Shown here: positions 39,242-47,639 of the stretch, one piece after another
Position numbering within the stretch: the first letter of the stretch is position 1
Layout of the letters: each line of letters opens with the position of its first letter
From: SHZI01 sp963802215
GTDB lineage: Bacteria > Pseudomonadota > Gammaproteobacteria > Steroidobacterales > GCA-2729495
Length of the DNA stretch: 64,000 bases
Assembly: GCA_963802215.1 (NCBI GenBank)
Contig: CAWDHQ010000001.1
Coordinates: 744,001-808,000, forward strand
Direction: 5' to 3'
Translations under genes and position numbers: made by a program
Notes under the pieces: model-generated
The model's database searches: none
Seen by the model: only the letters and a program-made list of their open reading frames with translations
Told to the model about the DNA's origin: nothing

Positions 39242-39808
39242 CTAGTCGAACCAGGGGCGCCAGTGAAAGGGCAGGTCTGTTATGTAGACCGCGACGAGCC
39301 ACAGTTCCCAGACGATGAGTGCCGCGTAACCCGCGCAGAAGAACTGCAGGACACGGATCACGGGGATCACGCCGAGAAACTGCCGGCGCGCCGCGACGCC
39401 GAGGAAGATCACGCTAGCCCCGGTGACGCCGATCTTCAGGGCCAGGAAGCGCTCGACATCGTGAGTGATGAGCGCGTCCATGAGCACGTTCATTTCCTGG
39501 GCGCCGATCGCCAGGAGATTCAGCGTGAACAGTGCATCGGCGCAGGACATCAGGACGATGGCAAGAGAGAGATACAGCACGCGGGGCTCGTGCCAGTCGA
39601 GGAAAATCCGGTCGTGGTCGCCATCCCGTCGCCCGACACGGCGGCGTGGCCGGAAGCTCCCGTAGGCGAATGACCACGCGGAGTGGCTGCGCCGCTCGCT
39701 GGCCCGTCGATCGGGGAAGCTGGCTGGTGCGAGCCGGCCGATGCGCAGCCGGTCAATCCAGTCACGCCAGGGACTGCGGGCCTGCCGGCCGGTGTTGTGT
39801 TCCCCCAC
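39242..39808 (-). CDS. DUF5658-like membrane protein
   Basis: 188 residues from GTG 39808; a TTG at 39856 would add sixteen residues. A basic cytoplasmic N-terminus (Arg-rich, about residues 10-70, 'DRRASERRSHSAW') leads into three or four hydrophobic helices: 'VLYLSLAIVLMSCADALFTL', a segment with 'GAQEMNVLMDALI', 'FLALKIGVTGASVIFLGVA' and 'LQFFCAGYAALIVWELWLVA'. The 'D.F.T...L..GA.E.N' pattern fits DUF5658, whose function is unknown. Near, but apparently not in, the operon at 39882. Confidence 0.7.
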   Translation of the reverse strand: MGEHNTGRQARSPWRDWIDRLRIGRLAPASFPDRRASERRSHSAWSFAYGSFRPRRRVGRRDGDHDRIFLDWHEPRVLYLSLAIVLMSCADALFTLNLLAIGAQEMNVLMDALITHDVERFLALKIGVTGASVIFLGVAARRQFLGVIPVIRVLQFFCAGYAALIVWELWLVAVYITDLPFHWRPWFD

Positions 39809-39881
39809 GGCTTGTTTCTCTGTGGCTTCAGGGGGGCATGATAGGGGTCCCGGCAAAATGCGCGCCGGACCCAGTTCGCAC

Positions 39882-40865
39882 TTAGGCCGGCCGGAGCACC
39901 CGCTGCCCGCCCAGCACCAGCAGCGCCAGGACGAACACCCCCGCCAGGAGCGTCAGGGGGATGCCGGCGATCTCCGGCAACCGGTCGAAGCCTCGCCCGG
40001 CATAGAGCGCGGCCACCCCGGCCGCGTAGCCCGACGCCACCAGCCACCGCGCGCGACGGCTGAGCCCGAGGCCGTGCATCTGGGTGATGACGAACATGGC
40101 CAGGCCGCCCATGAGGAACATCTGCCAGCCCTGGCCGGCGAGGTAGGCCACCATGGCGCCGTGGAACGCGAAGGTGACCTCGAGCGCCACGGTCCACCGC
40201 CGGTTCACGTGGGCCCGCGTGAAGAACAGGCTGCCCTGGAGCATCAGCAGGAACATGTAGAAGAATCCGAAGAGGTGCCCCCAGGTGTCCTCCATCGGGT
40301 GGTACCAGAAGGTGTAGATGGTCGCCCAGGCGAAGTAGTAGCCGTGATAGCGCCGGACGAAGGGCCCGGCCTTCTCGACCCAGGTGGAGCCCACGCCGAA
40401 CACGAGCCCCCGCCGCTTGTTCTCCATGAGGAGCACGGCAATCAGCAGGATGATCACGGACCACTGGGCCGTCGTCTCGTGCACGTCCTGGGCGAGGCCG
40501 TCGTACCAGATCTGGGTCTGGACGAAATGCAGGCCGATGAACACGGCGTTCACGCCCAGGGCCAGCACATTGAAGCGGTGCAGGCCGCTCGTGTAGGCCG
40601 GGCGCTCCTTCTGCGCGGCCCAGATGAGCCACCAGATCGCCACCTGGTGCAGCAAGTACCCGGCCCAGGCCGTCGCCCGCGACCCGAACGAGGGCTCCAC
40701 CAGCTGCCACTCGTACCAGAAACCCGGCCGGTCCGGCGTCAGGACCCCCGGTTGCAGCCAGTGGGCGCCCGCGTACCAGATCAATGCGGTGAAGGCGAAG
40801 CTGAAGGCGATGCCGCCCCAGAGCGCCGTGGTGCTGTCCTTGGCCTGTGTCATTGGCGGCATCAT
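39882..40865 (-). CDS. Unknown polytopic membrane protein
   Basis: 327 residues from ATG 40865 (ATG 40862 and 40853 are alternatives; none has a good ribosome site). About nine or ten hydrophobic helices, very rich in Trp, Phe and His ('AWAGYLLHQVAIWWLIWAAQ', 'HGYYFAWATIYTFWYHPMED', 'HLFGFFYMFLLMLQGSLFF'). Several His lie near helix ends, compatible with metal or haem binding but not diagnostic. The longer open frame to 41324 lies inside the SDR gene. I do not recognise the family. It is probably co-transcribed with the SDR and CaCA genes upstream. Confidence 0.7.
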   Translation of the reverse strand: MMPPMTQAKDSTTALWGGIAFSFAFTALIWYAGAHWLQPGVLTPDRPGFWYEWQLVEPSFGSRATAWAGYLLHQVAIWWLIWAAQKERPAYTSGLHRFNVLALGVNAVFIGLHFVQTQIWYDGLAQDVHETTAQWSVIILLIAVLLMENKRRGLVFGVGSTWVEKAGPFVRRYHGYYFAWATIYTFWYHPMEDTWGHLFGFFYMFLLMLQGSLFFTRAHVNRRWTVALEVTFAFHGAMVAYLAGQGWQMFLMGGLAMFVITQMHGLGLSRRARWLVASGYAAGVAALYAGRGFDRLPEIAGIPLTLLAGVFVLALLVLGGQRVLRPA

Positions 40866-40933
40866 TCGCAGTGTTCGCCCCGCGTGGCAACCCGGATTTG
40901 CCGCAAGGGCCGCAACGCGGCCGATGAACGGCA

Positions 40934-41646
<713 letters not shown>

Positions 41647-41650
<4 letters not shown>

Positions 41651-42678
41651 GGGAACTGTCCTCCGATGATCAGGCCGATGCCGATGAGGTAGAGCAGGTA
41701 GAACAGCCCGTTGATGGAGAGATGACGGACCTGCAGGCCGCCGTGGGTGAGATGCCAGCGCAACCAGAGCGTGGCGGCCAGGGTGAGGGTGATCGCCACC
41801 ACCACCGGCGGCTCGGGCTGCCAGGGGGTGGTGAGCAGGCCGAGGGCCGGCAGCAACGTGCCCTGGAACACCATCGCGCCCGTCAGGTTGCCCACGGCGA
41901 GCGTGTCCTTGCGCCGGCGTATCCAGAGGATGCTGTTGACTTTCTCGGGCAGCTCCGTGGCGACGGGAATGATGAGCAGCGAGAGGATCAGGGCGGACAC
42001 CGCGAGCAGCAGCGACAGCTGTTCCACGGAATAGATGAAGGCCTTTGCGCCGCCCACGAGGAGCCCGAAGCCGAGCAGGATCTGCAGGATCACCACCGGC
42101 ATGACGTCGGGCAGTCCGATGCGGCAGAGGAACATGGGGTCATCGGCAGTCGTGCCGTGCCCCTCCTCCACCAGGCCGGCCGAGCTGCGCAGGGTGAGCA
42201 CGACGTAATAGAGGTAGAGCAGGACCAGCAGGACCGCCAGACTGCCCCGCACGATCCCGCCGTACTGCCACGCTGCCGGCGTCAGCAGGCCCAGCCCCGC
42301 GAGCAGGAAAGCAACGAGGAACACGTCCAGGTCGCGACGGGTGCCGCTGGGCTCGGGCGTGACCCCGCCCCGGAAACCGCGGACGCCCAGCGCTGCCGCC
42401 CCCATGAGGAAGAACGCCAGCGTGGACAGCATCAGCGGAGCCCCGACGATCGCGCCAACGCCGATGGCGTGATTCACCGCCATGTCCTCGGTGCCGGCCA
42501 CCACCGCCAGCACCGGGACCATCGTCTCGGGCATCGCCGTGCCGACGGCGGCGAACAGGGAGCCCGTGACACCTTCCGAGATCTTCAGGCGCTGGCCGAG
42601 GTGCTCGAGGGCGTTGGTGAACACCTCGGCGGCGATGAGGATCGCGACGAGGGAGCCTAAGAGGAAAAGCCAGATCAT
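41647..42678 (-). CDS. Sodium/calcium exchanger family (CaCA) membrane protein
   Basis: 343 residues in two homologous halves, each with a membrane-embedded alpha repeat: 'SLFAAVGTAMPETMVPVLAV' in the first and 'LSLLIIPVATELPEKVNSIL' in the second. The Glu in 'MPET' and 'LPEK' are the ion-coordinating acids of the family. About ten helices. It would exchange Ca2+ or another cation for Na+ or H+ at the inner membrane. Its start lies 18 bases from the tRNA-Arg remnant at 42697, so before the island inserted it probably shared the tRNA-Arg transcript. Confidence 0.88.
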
Positions 42679-42696
42679 CAGTGGAGATTCACGCAG

Positions 42697-42742
42697 TGGT
42701 GCCCCGACCAGGATTCGAACCTGGGACCTCTCGCTTAGGAGG
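42697..42742 (-). repeat. Attachment-site repeat: 3' part of tRNA-Arg(CCT)
   Basis: 46 bases identical to 48739-48784. On the minus strand it reads from the anticodon loop (CTCCTAA) through the T arm to the encoded CCA. Beyond the last shared base (42742) the sequence departs completely from the tRNA, so no D arm or 5' acceptor strand exists and this copy is not a functional tRNA. It is the displaced original 3' end left by integration. Confidence 0.93.
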
Positions 42743-42752
42743 GTCGCACCGA

Positions 42753-42835
42753 TTAGTGCCGGTTAGTTCCAATTGGTAACAGGTTGTATCTATAAGCCTT
42801 CGCTTTTGCTCACAATTCTCGGTACCGTTAGTACC
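42753..42835 (+). repeat. Three TTAGTNCC repeats beside the attachment site (candidate integrase arm sites)
   Basis: TTAGTGCC at 42753-42760, TTAGTTCC at 42763-42770 (10 bp period) and TTAGTACC at 42828-42835. A 7 of 8 match (CTAGTACC) occurs inverted at 48710-48703 near the other end. Arm-type binding sites for tyrosine integrases are short repeats flanking the core in this way. Function inferred from position. Confidence 0.5.
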
Positions 42836-42855
42836 GCGGAGTTCCGTAGGGAACC

Positions 42856-43017
42856 GTGACATTCGGCTCCCCCACTAAGCGCCGATTCACTGAGCAGATG
42901 CTCGACCGCATCCGCCCACCCCAAGCTGGCCGTCTCGAATTTGGTGACACCATCATACCGGTCTTCAGCTTCGGATTACTGAGCGAGGCACGAAGACATG
43001 AGAGAGCCCCACGTTGA
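42856..43017 (+). pseudogene. Tyrosine integrase remnant (N-terminal arm-binding domain)
   Basis: A 53-codon frame from GTG 42856. Residues 10-35, read in parts as 'RFTEQMLDRIRPPQAGRLEF' and 'GDTIIP', match the start of DUF4102/Arm-DNA-binding tyrosine integrases, which typically read like 'FTDRxLDRLKPPxxGRxEFWDTxLPGFGLRV'. After 'IIP' the similarity stops and the frame ends at 43017. The SAM-like and catalytic domains (R, HxxR, Y) are missing, so it cannot recombine. It lies 114 bases from the attachment repeat, as expected for the element's own integrase. Confidence 0.6.
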
Positions 43018-43039
43018 CAGGGCTCGCTTCTTCGTGACC

Positions 43040-44710
43040 CTAACTCCGGACCTGTAGCGGCATCGCCGGGCGGCAGCCGTCGAAAACATCGAGGCCCGGG
43101 TCGTGGATCACCGTCCGTACGTTCAGCAACCCAAGCATGGAGTGGAACAGATTGTCGTGGGATGCGGGCTCCGCGGCGCGCGCTTTCAGGCAGCCGTAGT
43201 CCACGCCCGCGCCCTCGGCCAGTGCCGGGGAGAGCCACACGAGCATTGGCACCTCCACCTGCTCGGCGGGCGCAATGCGGTAGGGGAGTCCGTGAAGGTA
43301 GATTCCGTTCTCACCCAGCGACTCCCCATGGTCCGAGACGTAGATGAGCCCCGTCTCGCGGTCCGTCATGGCCGCCAGCGAGCGCACCATCATGCCGAGC
43401 ACATGGTCGGTGTAGAGGACGGCGTTGTCGTAGGCATTGATGATCTCCTGTGGCGTGCACTCTCCGAGGTCGAGGCTCTCGCAGGTCGGCGTGAAGCGGC
43501 GGAACGCCGGCGGGTAACGGCGAGAGTAACCGGGTCCGTGGTTGCCCAGCATATGGAGCACGACGACGAGGTCGCCTTGCTGACGGGCGGCAGCCTCCTG
43601 CAGTCGGTCATGGAGGAGTTCGTCGAGGCAGCGCTCGCCGTCGCAGAGCGTGGGGTCTGAGCGGCCATGGAGCCGCTCCGTAGGCAGGCCATCGCACACG
43701 CCCTTGCAGCCGGATTGGTTGTCGATCCAGGCGACATCGAGCCCAGCCCTGGCGAGCACGTGGAGCAGCGACTCCTGGCGCTCGATTCGTCCGGCGTCGT
43801 AGTCACGTCGGCCCACCGGGGCGAACATGCACGGAACCGACACCTCCGTGCTCGTGCCGCAGGAGCGAACCCGGGGAAACACGGCGAGATCCAGTTGCGC
43901 CAGCTCCGGGGTGTTCTGACGGGCGTAGCCACTAAGGCCGAAGTTGGCCGAGCGCACGGTTTCGCCGATGACTAGCACCAGCAGTTGCGGGCGGCGGGTG
44001 CCGCCCGCCGGCACGACACGGTGGGCGTCGGCGCCGATCACCGTGCGCGGTCCCTTTGGGGCCGCATAGGCCGCGCGCACCACCCGCGTCAGCGACGCCA
44101 GGTAATTGGCGGGCGTTATGAGGTGACGCACGTCACGATGGCCGCGCACCAGCGTCGAGATGTCGCGGAACTGGCCGAACACTGTGCCAGCCGCCACTGC
44201 CAGGGCCACCACTACCGTAACGGCGCGCACGGCGATCGCACGCCAGGCGGCGTTCCGCGGCAGTACCCGAACGCGCGAGAGTAGCGCTACCGGCAGCACC
44301 GCGTACAGCAGCAGGTGCACCCCGAGCTCGGGGGTGAGCAGCTCGCGCGCCTCGGGCGGATCGGTGTGCAGGACGTTACGCAACATGTCCGCATCGAGGA
44401 ACACACCGAAGTGATCCATGAAGAAGCTGGCGAACGCGGTCCCGACGAACAGCGCCATGAGTACTGGGCGGACCGTGCGGCGCGTGACGAGCAACGCAAG
44501 TACCGCGAACTGTATGGCCGTCACCGCGACGAAGAGCGCCGCGAAGACTGCGGCATTGCCGTCGGCAAGTGGTCCGGCATCACCGAACAGCCGGGCCCAG
44601 GCGGCGCGATTGTAGAACGCGGAGAACGCGACAGTTGTCAACAGCACGAGCACCTCGGTGCTCAGTGCGGGACCCCTGATCAGCAGCCGCGTGACCAGCA
44701 CGTTTCGCAT
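43040..44710 (-). CDS. eptA: Phosphoethanolamine transferase, EptA/PmrC type
   Basis: 556 residues. Five N-terminal membrane helices within residues 1-190, then a periplasmic alkaline-phosphatase-fold domain. The nucleophile Thr lies in 'VIGETVRSANFGLSGYARQN', metal/substrate residues in 'HMLGNHGPGYSRRYP' and 'YVSDHGESLGENGIYLHG'. Several Cys pairs ('RSCGTSTEVSVPC', 'QSGCKGVC') fit the disulphides of the family. It moves phosphoethanolamine from PE to lipid A at the outer face of the inner membrane. ATG 44710 is one base after the histidine-kinase stop, so it is the last gene of the regulator operon. Whether lipid A is the real target here is inference. Confidence 0.93.
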   Translation of the reverse strand: MRNVLVTRLLIRGPALSTEVLVLLTTVAFSAFYNRAAWARLFGDAGPLADGNAAVFAALFVAVTAIQFAVLALLVTRRTVRPVLMALFVGTAFASFFMDHFGVFLDADMLRNVLHTDPPEARELLTPELGVHLLLYAVLPVALLSRVRVLPRNAAWRAIAVRAVTVVVALAVAAGTVFGQFRDISTLVRGHRDVRHLITPANYLASLTRVVRAAYAAPKGPRTVIGADAHRVVPAGGTRRPQLLVLVIGETVRSANFGLSGYARQNTPELAQLDLAVFPRVRSCGTSTEVSVPCMFAPVGRRDYDAGRIERQESLLHVLARAGLDVAWIDNQSGCKGVCDGLPTERLHGRSDPTLCDGERCLDELLHDRLQEAAARQQGDLVVVLHMLGNHGPGYSRRYPPAFRRFTPTCESLDLGECTPQEIINAYDNAVLYTDHVLGMMVRSLAAMTDRETGLIYVSDHGESLGENGIYLHGLPYRIAPAEQVEVPMLVWLSPALAEGAGVDYGCLKARAAEPASHDNLFHSMLGLLNVRTVIHDPGLDVFDGCRPAMPLQVRS

Positions 44711-44711
44711 G

Positions 44712-45977
44712 TCAACCCGCTGCTGCGAACCGTACCGAGACAAGCGTGCCCCGGCCCGTCGCGGAGTCGATCTCCAGCGCCCAGCCGAGGTGATCGCAGA
44801 TGCGCTTCACGAGGGCGAGACCCAGGCCGAAGCCACGGCTGTCACTGCCCTTGTAACCCCGCTCGAACATGTGGGACGCATCGCCGGCCGCGATGCCCGG
44901 GCCCTCGTCACGAACTGTGAGCACGTGGCGCCCGAGCTCGACTTCCACCACACCTCGGCCCGCGTGGTCTACGGCGTTGCCGATCAGGTTGCCAATCACC
45001 GAAGTGACCATGCCGGGCGGCGCCACCACCATCCCAGTGCACTGGATCTTCAGGCGCAGCTCAAGCCCGCGGCGCAACGCGGCGTCGCGATAGCTATCCA
45101 CGACGTCCTGCAGAACCTGCTCCAGTGCACACACCTGTGTGCCGCCGGGTCGGCGCTCCCGCGCTAGGAAGAGCATTGCCTCGGCCAGCTCGTGCATCCG
45201 CTGCGCGGCGCGCTCGATCCGCAGTACACGGGTCCGCACGACGGCCGTCAGGTCCGGATCGGCGAGGAGCAGCTGCGCGGCGCTCAGTACCGTTGCGAGA
45301 GGCGTGCGCAGCTCGTGACTGACGTCGCCGGTGAAGGCCTGCTCGCGAATAACAAAGGCGTCGAGCTGATCCAGATAGCGGTCGAACGCAGTGGCAATCA
45401 GGCTCACCTCGAGGTCGCCGGACACCTCGCCCACTCGCGAGCCGCGAGTACCCGGATCGAGCAGCAGAACACGGCTCGCCAATCTCGACACCGGAGCCAG
45501 GATCGCCAGTGAAAGCCACCACGCGGCCGCGGCGGCGAGCGCCACCGCGAGTCCAACGGCGAGCAGCGCACCGGCGACGAACTTCGCCTCCAGGCGCTCC
45601 AGCGGCTCAATGTCCAGGGCGAGATAGAGGGCCGCCCCGTTGACATCCTGTCGCGCGACATACCAGGTCTTGCCGTCACCGTGTATGTCCTCGTGGATTC
45701 CGGCGTCGAGCGACGCCAACCATGCCGGGAGACTCGGGCGTTCCTCGCCGTCCACAAAGGCCCTCAGGCGCGGCGACTGCGGCCCAGACGTACGGGGATC
45801 GGCCGCATAATCTGCCGCGAACCCGGCCATTCGGTCATTGAGTTGCTCATCAATCAGGGCAACCTCCAATGCCTCTATAAACCTGTCGACGACGAAGGCC
45901 AGACCGACTGTCGCGGCCAGCAGCACCGCGAGGATGCCGCCGAACAGGCGCGTGCGCAGGCTGAGCCTAGGTGGCAT
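44712..45977 (-). CDS. Sensor histidine kinase, PmrB/QseC type
   Basis: 421 residues from ATG 45977, overlapping the response-regulator stop by 11 bases. First helix near residues 10-30, a periplasmic domain of about 110 residues ('IHEDIHGDGKTWYVARQDVN'), second helix near 145-170 ('ALLAVGLAVALAAAAAWWLS'), HAMP-like linker, H-box 'FTGDVSHELRTPLATVLSA', N-box 'NLIGNAVDHA', G1 'DEGPGI' and G2 'GFGLGLALVKRI'. It would sense an envelope signal and phosphorylate the adjacent regulator. The periplasmic domain lacks the ExxE iron motif of classical PmrB as far as I can see. Confidence 0.92.
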   Translation of the reverse strand: MPPRLSLRTRLFGGILAVLLAATVGLAFVVDRFIEALEVALIDEQLNDRMAGFAADYAADPRTSGPQSPRLRAFVDGEERPSLPAWLASLDAGIHEDIHGDGKTWYVARQDVNGAALYLALDIEPLERLEAKFVAGALLAVGLAVALAAAAAWWLSLAILAPVSRLASRVLLLDPGTRGSRVGEVSGDLEVSLIATAFDRYLDQLDAFVIREQAFTGDVSHELRTPLATVLSAAQLLLADPDLTAVVRTRVLRIERAAQRMHELAEAMLFLARERRPGGTQVCALEQVLQDVVDSYRDAALRRGLELRLKIQCTGMVVAPPGMVTSVIGNLIGNAVDHAGRGVVEVELGRHVLTVRDEGPGIAAGDASHMFERGYKGSDSRGFGLGLALVKRICDHLGWALEIDSATGRGTLVSVRFAAAG

Positions 45978-46650
45978 CGTCCGGCGCCAGGCGATAGCCG
46001 ATGCCGTGGACGGTGTGCAGCAGCGGCTGTGCCTCACCGCGGTCGATTTCGCCACGCAACGCGTGGATGTGGCCGCGCAGGGCCGCCTCGCTGTCCGGCG
46101 GATGATCGCCCCAGAGCAGGTGCTCGATCTCAGCGCGAGGCACCAGCGCAGGCGCGGCGCGCATGAGCTTCTCGAGCAGGCGCACGCCCGATGGAGTGAG
46201 CTGCAGCCGGCGCTTCGCTCGGCGCGCGACCAGCGTGCGCAGGTCGAATTCTAGGTCGGCGACCCGCAGTACTACGCCGCGCTGTCCTTGGCTGCGACGG
46301 ACGATTGCCTTGAGCCGGGCGTGCAGTTCGGCTAGGGAAAACGGCTTGGTCACGTAGTCGTCGGCGCCCTCGTCGAAGCCCCGCAACCGGTCGCGCTCGG
46401 TGTCTCGGGCCGTGAGGATCAGCACCGGCGTAGTGGCGCCGGAGTCCTGCCGGAGTCGCGTCAGCAAACCGAGGCCATCGAGCCCGGGCAGGTTTAGATC
46501 CAGCACGATGGCGTCGTAATGCCGGGTGGCGGCGAGGTGCAGTCCGTTCAGTCCGTTCGCCGCGTAGTCCACTACCGCGCCGAGCGCCTGGAGGTAATCC
46601 ACCACGTTTGCTGCGAGATCGTGGCTGTCCTCGATCAAAAGGATGTGCAT
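45967..46650 (-). CDS. OmpR/PhoB-family response regulator, PmrA/QseB type
   Basis: 227 residues from ATG 46650 ('MHILLIEDSHDLAANVVDYL'); the longer frame upstream has no support. Receiver domain with acidic pair in 'IEDSHD', phospho-acceptor Asp in 'IVLDLNLPGLDG' and Lys in 'YVTKPFSLAEL'; C-terminal winged-helix DNA-binding domain ('SEAALRGHIHALRGEIDRGE', 'LLHTVHGIGYRL'). First gene of the regulator-kinase-eptA operon. The direct repeat at 46734-46750 in front of it is its probable operator. Confidence 0.93.
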   Translation of the reverse strand: MHILLIEDSHDLAANVVDYLQALGAVVDYAANGLNGLHLAATRHYDAIVLDLNLPGLDGLGLLTRLRQDSGATTPVLILTARDTERDRLRGFDEGADDYVTKPFSLAELHARLKAIVRRSQGQRGVVLRVADLEFDLRTLVARRAKRRLQLTPSGVRLLEKLMRAAPALVPRAEIEHLLWGDHPPDSEAALRGHIHALRGEIDRGEAQPLLHTVHGIGYRLAPDDAT

Positions 46651-46733
46651 GCTGTGGCTGGCGCCGGGTCGCGCAACACCCGGCCCACGCCTCTCTATTC
46701 CTGAGGTCACGTCGCGAATAGTGCCTATCAGAC

Positions 46734-46750
46734 CGTTAGACGGGCGTTAG
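46734..46750. promoter_or_regulatory. Candidate response-regulator operator (direct repeat)
   Basis: CGTTAG-N5-CGTTAG (46734-46739 and 46745-46750), an 11 bp period as bound by tandem OmpR-family dimers; the PmrA box is hexamer-N5-hexamer with TTAA-type half sites. It lies in the 209-base gap between the divergent regulator operon and the cmoA-like operon. Read leftward, a TATTCG -10-like element follows 13 bases after the repeat, so bound protein would overlap the -35. Function inferred. Confidence 0.5.
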
Positions 46751-46859
46751 CGTGGCGATCAATCGGCGTGGCCAACGAAAGGCCAACGGTCGGCTCACAC
46801 GACCCAACGGTGACGCCGGCAGCATGGGGTCCCGGAACCGCCGTCAGGAGTGGCCCGTG

Positions 46860-47639
46860 ATGCCCGTTACTGCACCCCACACGCTTCCTTCCGACCACGA
46901 TTTGGCCGGCCGCGACGCCCACGACCAGGTCTACGCTGATGAGCAGGGAAGGATCGCCGACTTTGCATTCGGCCGTGAGGTCGCCGCCGTATTCGACGAC
47001 ATGCTCAACCGCTCGGTGCCGTTCTACGCGGAGATCCAGCGCATGACCCTGGAGATGTGCGCCGACTTCGCCATCCCAGGCACTCGGCTGGTGGACCTCG
47101 GCTGCTCCACCGGCACGACCCTAGCAGCGCTCGATCACGCCGTATCACCTGGTGTGAGGTTCGTCGGGATCGACAACAGCGCGGACATGCTCGCCAGGGC
47201 CAGCGGCGTCCTTGCCACGCTACGGCCCGAGCGCGAGCTGGAGCTCGTTGAGGCAGATCTCAACGACGGCGTCACATTCAACAACGCGAGTGTTGCTCTG
47301 ATGGTGCTGACGCTGCAGTTCATCCGCCCGTTGCACCGGGAGCGGCTCATGGTCGACATCCACCGAGGGCTTAATGAGCAGGGGGCGCTGATCCTCGTCG
47401 AGAAGGTGCTCGGCGAGGACTCGATGTTTAACCGTCTCTTCATCAAGTACTACTACGACATGAAGCGCCGCCACGGCTACAGCGAACTGGAGATCGCGCA
47501 GAAGCGCGAGGCACTCGAGAACGTGCTGATTCCCTACAAACTGCTGGAAAACCGCGACCTGCTCCTGCAGACGGGCTTCCGGTACGTCGATGTCTTTTTC
47601 AAGTGGTACAACTTTTGTGGGATCGTGGCGGTGAAGTGA
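46860..47639 (+). CDS. CmoA-like enzyme (carboxy-S-adenosylmethionine synthase family)
   Basis: 259 residues from ATG 46860 (AGGAG nine bases upstream; GTG 46857 also possible). It aligns along its length with E. coli CmoA: 'DFAFGREVAAVFDDMLNRSV', SAM loop 'VDLGCSTGTTLAAL', 'FVGIDNSADML', 'NNASVALMVLTLQFIRP', 'GLNEQGALILVEK', 'GYSELEIAQKREALENV' and the end 'FFKWYNFCGIVAVK'. CmoA turns SAM plus prephenate into carboxy-SAM. The Arg of 'QKR', equivalent to CmoA Arg199 that contacts the carboxylate, is kept. No cmoB partner is present; instead it is coupled (TGATG) to a membrane methyltransferase. It may make carboxy-SAM for that enzyme, or be an ordinary methyltransferase. Confidence 0.85.
   Translation: MPVTAPHTLPSDHDLAGRDAHDQVYADEQGRIADFAFGREVAAVFDDMLNRSVPFYAEIQRMTLEMCADFAIPGTRLVDLGCSTGTTLAALDHAVSPGVRFVGIDNSADMLARASGVLATLRPERELELVEADLNDGVTFNNASVALMVLTLQFIRPLHRERLMVDIHRGLNEQGALILVEKVLGEDSMFNRLFIKYYYDMKRRHGYSELEIAQKREALENVLIPYKLLENRDLLLQTGFRYVDVFFKWYNFCGIVAVK

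Noticed and set aside
42697..42772. Possible second tRNA-Arg gene
   Set aside because: Only the 3' 46 bases match; there is no D arm or 5' acceptor strand.
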